A DNA stretch of 64,000 bases, from positions 186,001 through 250,000 of the forward strand of contig WFMF01000131.1 in assembly GCA_011033025.1 (NCBI GenBank). The letters are read 5' to 3'. Position 1 is the first letter of the stretch. Every line of letters begins with the position of its first letter. Positions 45,035 to 57,863 of the stretch are shown in pieces. The position numbers were made by a program, and so were the translations under genes. The notes under the pieces are model-generated. The model worked only from the letters and a program-made list of their open reading frames with translations. It did no database searches and was not told where the DNA came from. Source of the stretch: Beroe forskalii (taxonomy: Eukaryota > Ctenophora > Nuda > Beroida > Beroidae).

Positions 45035-47460
45035 CCAATTGGGCCTTGACTACTAGTTTCACCTCAAAAACCACGCCCTCATTTTGCAAAGTTACAAATT
45101 ACAATGAGACCTGAAGCGTTAATTACCCTGATTAATTAAGCTGATATTATATGAAACAGTGTCCAGTATCTGCTCTGTGTTGAGTGTTGCTTGGTAATTC
45201 TAGTCCGTATCTTACAACTGGCATGGTGGAAAGTAAGTGTTCTTTCTAAAGCATGAAGTTTTCAGACTTTGTTATCATCGTTCCGTTACCTGATCGCTTC
45301 ACAACATGATATATTTGTCCATTAATTCTTTACATTGATTATTGAAGTTTCTAAATCTGGTGGAAATGATCTCTTTTGTTTACTCTCGAGGATTATAACT
45401 GTTGAGTGTTGTGCTACACTACTGTTCGTTAGAGTTGTTCAATTAAATAGAAAGTAATGATTCCCTATAGTGTTGAACTAGTTCAATGGTTATGATTCTG
45501 CCATTTTCTCAGGAGTCGAATAGATTTTAAATGTTGGAAAAGTTATTTAATCTTTTGTTATTAAATGAATGCAACAGATTGATCTTGTTCTGATCGCAGT
45601 GAGCTACGATTTTAAATCATAATGTTCCGTGATTTGATTCACACATTTTAAGCTATGATACTAATATATGCTAATACGTTTTGTCGAATTTCTTCCAAAT
45701 CCAACGTATGGATGCTAAATAATTTCAATGAGAATTGAGTTTTTTATTTTTTATTTTATATATTTGTTTGCGCCAAATTCTGCTCTAAGCATTCACTAGA
45801 TGGTAATCACTTGTAAATAGTTTATTATGATATATACTTGTTATTCTATAAACTCTTGTTTGATTGGCTTTTATAATGAACTCAACTTATCAAAGAAACT
45901 GCATGAAACTCGATTGAAACTTAAAAGTGATAAAATTTCATCTAAATCTCGTCCTCGAATCTGCTGATGTTAGCTGTAGTTAATTCTACAGTATTGATAG
46001 ATAATCACACCATGTACTCATGACAACAAGATGACTCTTGCATACTGAAAATGTTTAAGTATGAAGTACATCATGTACTGTACAATCGTCAATCATCTGA
46101 TAAATCTCATGGAATAGTGTCAAAACACGCGCAAGAAATCCTTTCCCTTTGTTACGTTGTACATGTTACATGTAGGGTGTAGTTTTACATTGTTTATTTT
46201 TGTTAACTATAATGAATATCTGAAACTCTTCCCACTATTAGCACGAGAACCCTAATATCGTTAATTACCAGGTCACACGCACTGAAAGTGTAATGGGAGG
46301 GGCATGGTTTCCCAGAATCTACTTGAGTAATTATTGTGAAGTGACAACTGAGGCGACAAGCATGCTGCTTCAGTATATTCTATAGATTCTAGAATGCGTT
46401 AAATGGCTATGTGTAGTTTTGCTGCTAACAGTATGCTGATTCTATTTATAACACCCACCCACTGTTGGGGAATCCTCATCAGTACCACAACACGAACCAT
46501 ATAACGTCAAATGACATGTAGGTATTGAGTCCAGGGAGGAGACGATAACGAGTTACTGTACCGTAGGATAAGCTCTCCAGATCTCAGAACTCGGTACACA
46601 AATTGTCACTATGTCGTATCATGTATTCAGGTGTGTTTTTGGAACCTCTCCTACTTTTAATTCCTCGCCTTTCACACAAAATTCAATGAATTGCTCCATC
46701 TTCAATCAGAATGATCAAGATAAGAAGATCCAAGCCTATGTTTATTGTTTACTCTAGAATTCTCCGACAATTGGCATGCGCTACATCATCACTTCAACAC
46801 TTTTCAATGACAAAATCATGTTTGTTATAATCTTCATGTACCAAGTTATTATAAATATCCAATTGCTGTTGCAGCTCCCATTATAATTAACAAAATATCC
46901 ACAACTTAAAGGTTTCATGTGTCATTAAATCATTCACCTTGATGTTCATTCACCTCGATGTTTGGATGAACGACATTAACTACGTCAAGAAATAACTTGT
47001 GAAGTTAAGTTAACTACCTCTTGTAAGTTATAACTTATACAGATACCACCCAGAATCGGAGAGGGAATCGTATTCAGTGTTTAACGAGAAAATAACAAGG
47101 CAATAAGAACGTAGACTCTAATAGATGCTTATTCCATTATACCACTTCAGTCTTCTTGTCTTTAATATGGTGTAGTGTTGACTGCTGTGAATAGACATGG
47201 GGTAGTGTACGGTATCTTGAAACCTGTTGAAGCCAACAATTAATTAAACAAGAAATGACTCTCATCTTTTCCTCAAAACTCAAAATAGACATTGCTTCTC
47301 CCTGTCAATGGCGATTCTAATTTACACTTACGAAAATGAAAATGAACAGTAGGAATGATACGTTTTTTGATCAGTCTCCCATTTAAACGAGAGCCTTCAT
47401 TATTTATGACAGTGACGTCACTCAGAAAAATATAATTAAGCCCATCTAGCGCTTCAAGCA
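45035..47460. other. Intergenic, no gene recognised
   Basis: AT-rich, mostly unique-looking sequence with no supported coding region or repeat array. Occasional TTTATTAAT-type runs and short direct repeats are unremarkable. Confidence 0.5.
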
Positions 47461-47465
47461 TTTAT

Positions 47466-47560
47466 GTTAGGGTTCTGGTTAGGGTCAGGATTTGTTAGGT
47501 TTAGGGTAAGGATTAAGGTTAGGGTTTTGGTACGGGCAATGATTAGGTTTAGGATACAGA
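47466..47560. repeat. Degenerate TTAGGG-like run
   Basis: Imperfect repeats such as 'gttagggttctggttagggt', 'ttaggtttagggtaagg' and 'aaggttagggttttgg' resemble the metazoan telomere repeat TTAGGG, heavily mutated. Flanking inverted phrases ('agtctcccatttaaac' and 'gtttacatgggagac', with 'cgttttttgatc' on both sides) suggest it lies within a small inverted-repeat element. Confidence 0.6.
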
Positions 47561-48214
47561 AAAATTGAAGTATAGATCTGTGACGTCACTCAGAGCAGTT
47601 TACATGGGAGACAGGACCCGTTTTTTGATCTACAAACCACAGTACAGAAGTGCTGTTATTTGATCCGTTCATAGCTCTGTGTTATGTTAGAATGATTAAT
47701 GGAGGTTTTGAGTCGGCCAAAACACTGTAAGAACTGTGAGGTCCAATAAGAACCTTCTGGAGTCCCTCGTAAAGTCGGAAAGGATGCAGAGGTATCTGCA
47801 GCTATACTTCAGTCACTTCAATCTATGACTGAACTATTTTCTGCGACGTTTTTGACACAAGGTCGCAATAGTATGGTATTTTGGTTAGATGGTAACTTTA
47901 CTTTTTCATTTTTATTCTTTGTTTTTCTTTCAATTTTATCAATGTTATTCTAATTGATCTTGCTTGTGAGAAGCCATTTTTATTCTCTTGTTTTTCTTTC
48001 ATTATTTGCTCTGCTTGTAATCTTGGACATCTGGCACAGTTTAGATTGTATAATGGCAATGTGGAGAAGCCAAAAATTATCTGGAAATATTTTCAAACAA
48101 ACAATTCATGTCGAGAGTTTGGAAAGCAAGGTTTCGCAATTAAGATGATTTGTGATAAATCAAATAAGCGAGGAAATTAGCATATGTATCTACCTACCAT
48201 TTATTCTGTTAGGA

Positions 48215-48329
48215 ATGATTGAAGAAATTGCAGATGTCTTGGATGAGATGAAGCAATGTAGTGACTTGGAGCAAATCCAATGTTGCAAGAATCTACTTTC
48301 CCTTATTGGGGACGGAAGTCTCACAGCCG
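48215..48329 (+). CDS. Copy 1, exon 1
   Basis: Encodes 38 residues rich in acidic and cysteine positions (MKQCSDLEQIQCCKNLLSLI). It ends ACAGCCG|GTAAGG in phase 1. A TTAG immediately before GAATG could be an acceptor, so a 5' untranslated exon may precede. Confidence 0.65.
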
Positions 48330-51247
48330 GTAAGGAATTGTCTTCAACGCTGAATATTTTCATTGCTACATAGTTTCCTCTTGTTGCTTTTATGCTGCTT
48401 TGTATGTAACTAGGTTATTCTACTAATCTTCTCAAAATGCTTGTTGATATGGGGTCATCCACAGCAGGGGGACCAGGGTGGGTCGGCCAATGCAGCTGTA
48501 GGGAAAGCGTGATGTGGACAGCTGCATTTTATGAACATTCTGCATGAAAATTTGCTTAAAATTTGAATAATCATTTGATAATTATTTTAATTTTGTAAGA
48601 TTATAATCGTCCAAAGGCTTACCTATTATGTACTGTTATTCTTCGGAAGTTTTCTTGACAGAGATTATAGAATACACACGATACCTGACAGAGGATGTGG
48701 GGTCTCCCGGGTATGAAATTATCAATATTTGGTGGACCTCCTTTATCTCTAAATATGGATTTATTATGGACAGCCCCTAACATAATAAGATAATATGGAC
48801 AGCCCCTAACATAATAAAAATATGGAAAGCCCCTAACATAATTTTTAAAGTCGAATCTGCTTTTGTAAATTAGAAAATATTGATACAATAATTGAAAATA
48901 TATCAGAGATTTATTCATAAAGTGCTAAAGTGTTATTACTATCCCAGATATATCAGAAGCCATTACTGCAGATCCAGGCAATCTCAGAATTTTGTTGAGT
49001 AAGGCCGACTCCCTGCCCATATTACCTTTTCTCGACCAACTTTTATGCTCAAAACCTGAACAGATAATTAAAGTCATCACAAATGGAGCAGATGTTGAGC
49101 AACTCATATCAGCCGCTGATACCACTACTGATTTGAAGCATGTGCTACAAATCCTTTACTATCTCACTGGTTCTTTAACAGACGATGATTATCATGTACC
49201 ATCATGCGACTATGTTGCTCCTCTACTAAAGTTATTGGTTGACAAGATAAAGTCTCACTGGAAAGATGAAGAGCTTCTACACCGACTACTCAGACTGATA
49301 AAACGTATTCAGACTTACTGTTTGATAGAAGAAACTGTTTATAATATCATTCTCAATTCTGGTATTTTGAAAACTTTATCAGTTTTATTGGGTTTGATGT
49401 TTTCAGATAACCAAGATACCATGAATATTGGAAGAACGTATGAATATCAGAACTCTAGGTCAACCAGTGGTTCAATAATCGTCTTATGGCTTCACATCCT
49501 TATTGATTATCGATATATCAAAACACCACCCGTCATGGTTGATGAAATTCGTCCTATAATTCCAATCATCGACAATTGTGTTGAACAGCTAATTGAAAAT
49601 CCTCTGTTGACTGAAAAGTGTCCCAGCAGTCTCCTTGTGTACGCCTTTGTGCAGTTCTGTTTCAACTTCAAGACAAAGAAGGATCTTGAAGTCTTGGCGA
49701 ACTCTTCGGCTCTAAGACATATGATCAAGTTTTGTGAATCTCATCCCTGTGATGCATTGAACTTGGCACATGGTGCAATAGACAGCTATGTTTGTAATGA
49801 AGGAGTTACTCTCTATGATTCGGAAGACAATTGTGAGCTTGACATAGATACAGTTCTTTTACTGCACCAGCAGAAGAGAAAAGAGAGAAAAATAGCTCCA
49901 GTCGATTTAGATGAATATGGCAGTTATATCAGTGGTGAGCCATTGATTGTTAATGCTATCTTCATCTATCTTCTGAGAGTTGATAGCCCTCAATGGGAAC
50001 ATGACGGTGATCGTTTTAGCAACAGAAACAAAGATATCAATTATGCCTAGTTTGGCTGCCATTGCGAATTTTGCATTACTAAATCCTAGAGAAGATTTCG
50101 TCAGTCGTACTCTATACCAAAGTCAATGGGGTTCTGCCAAGATGCGATTATTTGTGATCATAGCTAACTATGCACGTTCTGAAGCCAAAAACATTGATTT
50201 CTGTAGGTCATTTTATGAGAACAGATTCGTGTCCTCTCTTTTTTCACTTTTAAAAGGGGACTTGATTTTTGCTGATCTGTTTGTGTGCGGTGTTTCAGAG
50301 ATTTTCAAGTTTTCTTATCACTTGTTCAATTTTCATCGTCAATTGGCTGAGCATTTGCCCTTTTTGTTGAATTTAGTTGCCAACAGAAAATCATTCAAAA
50401 ACTTGATACTAATGGGACACATAAGGGTAGGTTAGCAGAAAATACTGTTCAGATAATAGCATGTGTTACAGAATTTGGAACTCTTGATGAAATCAAGACA
50501 ATGGATAAAGATTTAAACTTGTTTAGTATCCTTTTCGCTGCTTTGAAATATGCTAATCATTCATGCATCCTTGGAGAATTTATAAAATCATTCTATAACA
50601 TATATAACAGAGGCTTTCATGATGTAATTGAATGGGAAAAAATGGCAGCAATTCTTCCTCGAATTTGGAAGAAAGCAAGTCGAGAAGATGGCATGAATAA
50701 GTCCATTCTACAGCAAAAGTTTGAACTCACAGAAGCAATATCTCTTTCGTTCTCTCTTGATAAAATCCCAAGGATTGATGACATGCAAAAATATATAGTT
50801 GATAACTTCTACCTTATGAGCGATCCCCTTCCTGTTGGCTTTATAACCTGCTGCTGGAGTACTGCCAAAAGGAAAAAGTCATGCAAATTGACTGAAATAT
50901 TAGCAGAACATTCTAAAGACAAGGAAACATACTGCTCGAGGCCAAAATTAGAGAAAAATGCTAAGATATTCAAATTCCTTTCTGAGTTAATTATTCAGTT
51001 TATGGATAGAGAACCACTGCATAGTTTGAAGTATCTCAGACAGTTGACTCGGAGTATGGTTGTGATTGCCAGTGCTAGCCCATCCGATGAAGAACTCTAT
51101 GTGTTGGAGGACTTAGTGTCTCCTGCAATGTGGCTGCTAACTCGAACAAGTGATACTGTTGTGACAGAGAATGTCAGGGGATTGCTGTCAGTATTACACG
51201 GCTCAGAGTTGATCACATCAAACAAAACTGAAACGGAATTGGAGTAG
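48215..51247 (+). CDS. Unidentified alpha-solenoid-like protein, copy 1 (frameshifted)
   Basis: Two exons: 48,215-48,329 (MIEEIADVLDEMKQC... to SLTA) and 48,948-51,247, joined in phase 1 to give TADISEA. The exon lengths sum in frame to about 804 residues. However, the frame shifts near 49,975-50,020 and shifts back near 50,385-50,435. The intervening stretch (ETKISIMPSL to LPFLLNLVANRKSF) still matches copy 2 in its own frame. The product is helical and leucine-rich with no signal peptide and looks like an ARM/HEAT solenoid; no family was recognised. The start is the ATG in AGGAATGATT, which both copies share. AATAAA lies at 51,318. The gene is either recently inactivated, or the shifts are sequence errors. 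Confidence 0.65.
48767..48842. repeat. Short tandem repeat in copy 1 intron
   Basis: Three copies of 'tatggacagcccctaacata' or close variants, spaced about 30 bp, lie within the 618-bp intron. Confidence 0.8.
48948..51247 (+). CDS. Copy 1, exon 2 (two compensating frameshifts)
   Basis: Starts after ATCCCAG with DISEAITADPGNLRILL. It contains TTDLKHVLQILYYLTGSL, DDDYHVPSCDYVAP and, near the end, LRQLTRSMVVIASASPSDEE and VLHGSELITSNKTETELE. The last twelve residues or so extend past the end of copy 2. The frame is interrupted by the two shifts described for the gene. Confidence 0.65.
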
Positions 51248-51329
51248 CTCTTTAGATACTAAAAAAAGTAACAATTGCATGTGCAACTCTTAAGTCTTAA
51301 CCCCAGTGATCCAGTGGAATAAATCGGGC

Positions 51330-53400
51330 AAGGTTGTTAAACACGTATTTTTTGAACATACGGCAAAAAATACAAAACGTATTTTTTCTCCTTCAGTTTT
51401 GAATTTTTGCTTCAAATTCGAATAAGAAAATATTGTCATGTATAGGTCGCGCGTGCACTTTAAATGTTCACGATACCATCGTACTTTTTGGCGATTTTTC
51501 CCTGGAACTCGGGAAATATGGGAATTAAATTCCCAGTCAAATTTCCACATACGAAAAATTTGGGAAAAGCATAAAATCGAACGAAATTAGCTTTTCTGGA
51601 CACGTTTCACAAATGATGAACTCAAAATCATGAAATTCATAGTGCTGAATCGACCTCTCTTGGTGCCCAATCCGAATCCAGCCGCTGCATTCCCACTGCA
51701 TGAAACACACTGTTGTACTTCTATTGTTTCTCCAGCTTGCAATCACGCCTATTTTTTTTAAATTTTGGTCATTTAAGTGAAAACATGCAAAAAGTCACTT
51801 TTTGCTCTAATTTACCGATTCCCAGTTAATTTTCAAAAAATTCCACTGGGCTTTATACAACAGTAACTTACTGTTGTGTGGAGTTGCACAAGTTATTCTG
51901 ATCGAGGACTCCTGTTTGAGTGATCAAACACATCAGAACAATATGAACCACAGATGCTAATAGACAAGGAGTTCGATTATTTTCACGGAGCTAATAAACT
52001 AAGTACCAAAATATCTTATATTCCTTACAAAATAAACAAGCTGTGCATTCTAGTTGATATTTTTTATTTGCCATCACGTTTTATTTGTTTAAATTGCATT
52101 GATTGATTCTTTTATTGTTGCTTAAGTTATTTGATTATTTTTTATTGGTTTATTTCTGATGCACCTATTAAAGTGAAGTAATGCAGTCAGTAAGTTAAAG
52201 TTTTCCCTTCAACTTTTCAAGTCAAACTCAAAGTTTTGAATTTCTTTCATTGTTAGAAATTTCAATCTAAGGTTTTATTGTAACAACTTCGATAAGTACA
52301 TAAATATTTAGATATTAATTTCACCATGTAATTATATCATTGTATTATTCATTATTCAATTATTATTACTGTTGGGATATGAATGTATTAATAACAGTTG
52401 GAATATATTAATTATTGTGACTTGGGTATATTACAGTTGTGACTTGGGTATATTATTAATTACAGTTGGGATATTGAAATATAACATATTAAAAACATTT
52501 TATTTCATATTTATATCTTAATATTTAAATATTCTTAATTATTAAATAATCTAGATCTTTTTATTATATTATTCACAGAGTTATAGATAATTGATAATAA
52601 CATACTTTGTTAGGAACTTAGAAAGATGATCTATCTTATAGGCAGCTTATACTTATAAGTACAACGAACTTTATCCTTAGATTCAACATTTTATTAGTTA
52701 ACAAGATTTTAAGGGAAGATGGGAGTACATGGCTGATGGGACCTTGTATTTCTACAATTTCTATGATGTGTGAACTGTACAGTGTCCATTATGCAGAGTA
52801 ATATATTGTATATTTCTGAGGTATTCATGTATATAATATTATAATATACTACCTAATATAAATATCTGTGTCTACTTGTTTTAATTATTGATGATGGTTA
52901 TCATACTGAGGTTCAAACTCGAGAAATCTTGGGTGGATCCGATTAAATCTTTAAGTTGTCAAATAAGGAATTAATTTTCCAGGGACTATGGGCCATGGGG
53001 GTTAAACTGATTTAGATCACCGTTTGTAACCATAGTTCATCTCATCTTTAGATCATTTCTCATAATATTTTACAATGAATTTGAACAAAAACATTTCCCC
53101 TCTAATAATTTATGAAATACTTATCAGCTCTGGTCAGAAAATTCGATTCTCCTTCAAAACAGGACCATTTAAATTTAGGATTTTATGTACACTTGTGGTG
53201 GATCTGAAAAATATCCAATTGGGGATTTAATTTTCATTGTAGATTAATAAGAGGCACTTTATTTTTCGCACCTTTTTGAAATGGTAGGTATTTGATTATA
53301 TATGCAGTCATGAAATGATAAAGTCTATAAAATTCAGTCTATAAAATTCAGTTTAACTTAGGGTTTGTTGCTTAGTTACTGTACCCATGATTTGAATATA
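51330..53400. other. Intergenic between the tandem copies
   Basis: Very AT-rich. Short repeats occur at about 52,375-52,480 ('gttgggatat', 'gtgacttgggtatatta' twice). CAGTGGAAT at 51,312 and ATTCCACTG at 51,840 are inverted and might be ends of a hAT-like element, but no matching 8-bp flanks were found. No coding region was recognised. Confidence 0.45.
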
Positions 53401-53408
53401 ATCAAGGA

Positions 53409-53529
53409 ATGATAGAAGTGATTGAAAAAGTCTTGCATTGGATGCAGCAAAGTAATTGCAATGATTCTGAAAAACTCGATTGTTGCAAGGAACAGCTGGA
53501 AATCTTGGGAAATACAGAGCTCGCTGCTG
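53409..53529 (+). CDS. Copy 2, exon 1
   Basis: Encodes MIEVIEKVLHWMQQSN, EKLDCCKEQLEILG and NTELAA, then GCTGCTG|GTAATG in phase 1. It aligns with copy 1 exon 1, including the adjacent cysteine pair. The ATG is in the same AGGAATGAT context. Confidence 0.75.
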
Positions 53530-56500
53530 GTAATGTTTAATAAATAAAGTTATAACTTTACAGTGCTGGTACGTTTGGTACGTTTGTTGGTTTGGTACGA
53601 TAATTGTGTGGCTTGGCACAGTCAGAACATTCGATTTTTGCATGATTTCTGTTGATTATTAATTTTTCTAATAGCACGCAACTTGTGTAAATCAGTAGCA
53701 CGTGTTTGTCGAAAAGTTGATCTGTGTTAGAGATCAAGCAAAATGTTATGACTGTGCCAAACCACACAATTGTACCCAACCTAGAAACTTACTAGGTTCA
53801 GCATTGTGGAATTTATAATTTCTTTATTTGATAACATATTTTTGACCTTTAATTCTTGACTCATAACAGAATAGTTTTGACACTGGCATATATCATGTGA
53901 CAGGCAATAGGCATATATCGTGCGACAGTCAATTAATGTTCTTCTCAAGTAGGTACCTTCTGAAAATTTACAAATGCACTTGTTTGTGGAATAGTTCGGA
54001 CAGTTATAGTACAATCTACAAGGCATGCTGCTTGCACCTTATCTAAGCCCTTAGAAGCCAAGAGCACATTTTTCAACACCCAAAGAATCCAATTGACTGT
54101 GGCCGAAATATAATTTTCAAAGCTACTTTGCTGCAAAAAGTAATGGAGGCAGAATGTTGAATGAGACCATGGCAATTTTGCTGAATGTCTTTTGTGACAT
54201 TATTTATTATTCTGGGGGGCTATAATTCAAAGACTAATATGATTTTTCCTGCAGATATATCAGAAGCTTTTGCAGCAGATGCAAACAACCTCAGAACTAT
54301 TCTCCATAGAGCAGACACCCTACCCCTACTTCCTCTTCTTGCCCGAATCCTGTGCTCAAAACCGGAACTGACAATAGAAGTTTTCAGAAATGAATCAGAT
54401 GTTCAGCAACTAATAACAGCTGCTAATACCACTACTGATTTGAAGCATGTGCTACAAATCCTTCACTATCTCACTGGTTCTCTCATAGATGATGATTATC
54501 ATGTAAATGCACCATCATGCGACTATGTTGCTCCTCAACTCAAGTTATTGGTCGACAAGATAAAGCCTCACTGGAAAGATGAAGAGCTTCTACATCGACT
54601 ACTCAAAGTCATAAAACGTATTCAGACTTACTGTTCGATGGAGGAAACTGCATATAGTATTATTCTTAATTCTGGTATTTTGAAAACGTTATCAGTTTTA
54701 TTGGGTTTGATGTTTTCAGATAATCCAGTTACCATGCATATTGGAAGAACGTATGAATATCAAAACTCCAGGTCAACCAGTACTTCAATAATCGTCTTAT
54801 GGCTCCATATTCTTATTGATTATCGATATATCAAAACACCACCCATCATGGTTGATGAAATACGTCCTATAATCCCAATCATCGACAATTGTGTTGAACA
54901 GCTAATTGAAAATCCTGCATTAGCTGAAACGTGTCCTGAGGGTCTCTTATGGCATGCCTTTGTGCAGTTCTGTAACAATCTAAAGACTAAGAAGGACTTT
55001 GATGTTCTGGCAAACTCAACAATTCTCTCGCATCTGATTGAGTTTTGTGGGACACAATCTTCCAATACATGGGAATATAAAGATGGGCCTGATGGGTATG
55101 AAAGTGATGAAGACATAACTTACTACGAACCAGAGAAATTGGTTGATTCAGACATCGTGAAAAGTAAAGCTGACAAAGGAACATCGAGTTCTGATAAAAA
55201 GGGTAAAAAGTACAAAGATACCAGCATCGATCCATACTGTGTATCAGATGCTGATGCCAATACCAGAAATCAATCCATGCTCTTAATTGCTATCCATGCC
55301 TTCATTGCTAAAGTTTGGACTTTTATTAAAGATATTTCGACAAAAACTAGAATATCAATTATGCCGAGTCTGGTTACAATTACGAAATCATCAATGCTAT
55401 CATTTGAGTGTTGTTGTAAAATCAACAATGAAAATGCTAAAGGGTTATTTGACTATTTCATGGCGAGAACAACAGAAATTACATGTGAATTCATGGCGTC
55501 TGAACAAGACAATGTGGAGTTCTATGACTCATTACAGAATGACAATGTCAAACTGTTTTCGGCGCTTTCATTCGGTAAAAAATCAGACCCGGAAGTTATT
55601 GAGATGGTTGGGACAGTTCTGTACACTATTTTGTCTTCATGTAAGGACAAGGTCAACTTATATGATCAAATACCAGAACATTTACCCCCTCTTATTAACT
55701 TGATTACCGACAGAAATATGTTCAAAGCAGGCAAATTCCGTTCTTTATCCCATGCTTTGGACAAGGGCCCAGGTGAACGTAATTGTAAAGATTTTTTGCT
55801 CTTTTATATCATTCGGATCATTGAATGCATCACAGAGTTTGCCACGCTCGATCAAATCAAGAGTATCGACGAAGATTTCAAGTTGTTCAATAAAATCTTC
55901 GCTGCTTTGGACTTTTCCGAACATCCTTACTTTGACATTCTCCTTATTGGACCATTGCATAACATATATAGCAGGGGTTATCATGACGTTATTAGTTCTG
56001 AACAAATGGTAGAACATCTTCCTCGAATTTGGAAGAAAACTATTCGTTCTGATGACATAACTTTACGGCAAGTTTTTGACCTAACAGAAGCAGTTACACT
56101 ATCATTTTCCCTTGATAAAGTTTTAAGGATTGAGGAAATACAAAATTATATTGCAGATAACTTTAACCTTATGGCTGATCCCCTACCTGTTGGCTTTATA
56201 ACATGTTCGTGGAGCATTGTCAAGAGGAACAAACCATGCAAGCTAGTTGAACTATTGGCAAAGCACTCTGAAGACAAGGAAACCTACTCCTCCAGTCCCA
56301 AATACCAGAAAATTGCTAAAATATTCAAGTTCTTGTCAGAAAGAATCATCCAATACCTAGACACAGAACCGTTGTATAGTTTGAAGTATCTCAGACAGTT
56401 GACTCGGAGTATGCTTGTGATTGCCAGTGCTAGCCCATCCGATGAAGAACTCTACGTTTTGGAGGACTTAGTTTCTCCTGCAATGTGGCTGTTAACTCGA

Positions 56501-56569
56501 ACTAGTGATAGTGTTGTGACAGAGAATGTCAGGGGGTTGTTATCAGTGTTACACGGCTCAGAGTTTTAA
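53409..56569 (+). CDS. Unidentified alpha-solenoid-like protein, copy 2 (intact)
   Basis: Two exons, 53,409-53,529 and 54,255-56,569, join in phase 1 (AAD-ISEA) to give 811 residues. It is a tandem paralogue of the 48,215-51,247 gene with the same exon structure. The N-terminal third (TTDLKHVLQILHYLTGSL, HRLLKVIKRIQTYC, SIIVLWLHILIDYRYIKTPP) and the C-terminus (LRQLTRSMLVIASASPSDEE, VTENVRGLLSVLHGSEF) are highly conserved. The middle contains a charged, probably disordered linker (YESDEDITYYEPEKL, GTSSSDKKGKKYKD). The composition is helical and repeat-like, with no signal peptide or clear membrane span. No catalytic motif was seen and the function is unknown. AATAAA lies at 56,656. Confidence 0.8.
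54255..56569 (+). CDS. Copy 2, exon 2
   Basis: Starts after TTTTCCTGCAG with DISEAFAADANNLRTIL and runs 771 codons to TAA without interruption. An open frame also continues upstream through the acceptor to 54,185, but that part is intronic, because copy 1 has the same junction. Confidence 0.85.
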
Positions 56570-56669
56570 GTTAATATACGTTAGTTTCTTTTGTTCGTTT
56601 GTTTGTTTTGTTTTAACTTAAAATGATCTATATTACTACATACTATTGAACGCGTAATAAAATAATAGA

Positions 56670-57552
56670 TTTTTAATGTCTTGTCGTCCAACAAAACACA
56701 GACGTAAAACTTTATAGCTTCGGCATTACTTCGGTCCTGAGAATTTTCAAAATGCTGGATGCCCACAATATGAAAATCATACACTGAGCAAAATTATAAA
56801 GGTACCTCAACCAGTCCGTTTGCTTTCATCCTATTTATGTACGGTATTGGTGGGATACACCTTTGATGATATACCTAATTGAGGTTGGTGTGTACACTCT
56901 TTGCGTCCCAAATAGTATTTTTCTTCGAAATACCGAAATAGAAATTTGATATGTTGATACGTAATTTTGGCGAGTATGGCACACTGAACGTCACAATTTT
57001 GAAAATAGTGGTACTCCTACGGGAGTACCCCGGGAGGGATTCTCGGAGAACTCCCGGAGGATTCCCGAGAGTGCAGAATACTTATGGCTATACTGTAGTA
57101 GTTTGAAATTTGGACTAAAGTAATTTGAAATTTCTAATCTATATATTCTGATAATTTATGATTGTTTTATTGATCGGTTTTATTGAATTGACTTAAAGTC
57201 ATTTGCTGTTCATAAGTTTTAAGTTTTTACCCTTGGCGTTTTGATATGTTCGATTCAAATTAATTTTTTTGGCAATTTTTACATTTTTATTGACCGTAAG
57301 TTTTCATATAATCATCATTCAAAGATGTTTTCATCAGTTAATTTGTTAATTTGCAGTTATGTTATTTCTGAAGTTCTATCTGATCCAATATGTGCTAAAT
57401 ATAATATTTTCATTGTCCACCTTATGGGTCCGTTTAAACTTCTTGAAACTTTGAAATTCTTAATGGCCTACTGAAGTCAGAAATCCGATTAAAGGATTAA
57501 TGACGAAAAACAATTTTTGTCATTGCCAGCAAAAGCTGGAAAATACATTTAA
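56670..57552. other. Intergenic, no gene recognised
   Basis: AT-rich with a short GC-rich palindromic patch at about 57,017-57,070 ('cgggagtaccccgggaggg', 'ctcccggaggattcccgag'). No supported coding region. Confidence 0.5.
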
Positions 57553-57863
57553 GGGGCCGTCCATAAAGGACGTCCGCAATGAGGGGAGTCTGGCCTATGC
57601 GGACGTTTGTGGACATAGGGGGAGGCCGGAGGGGGCTGTTTGGCCAAATGCGGACGTCCGCAATTCATGGAAATTTTGGGCGATTTGACGGCTATTTCAC
57701 TAGAAAATCATGAAATTCGTGCCTAAAATTGATGACTGAAAAGATTTTTAGGAAAAATGCGGACATCCTGGGGAGAGGGAGAGGTTCGGGGGATGCGGAC
57801 AAGGGGGGAGGGAGAGGTCTAGAATGGCTGAAATTTTGCGGACGTCCAATATGGATGGCCGTA
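57553..57863. mobile_element. MITE-like element, about 311 bp
   Basis: Terminal inverted repeats: GGGGCCGTCCATAAAGGACG, then TCCGCAA, at the left; TTTTGCGGACGTCCAATATG, then GATGGCCGTA, at the right. The interior repeats 'gcggac' many times. A related terminus occurs near 14,033. No target duplication was certain and there is no coding capacity. Confidence 0.75.

Noticed and set aside
51312-51848. CAGTGGAAT/ATTCCACTG ends suggesting another hAT element
   Set aside because: The inverted match is only nine bases and the flanking octamers differ, so it may be chance.
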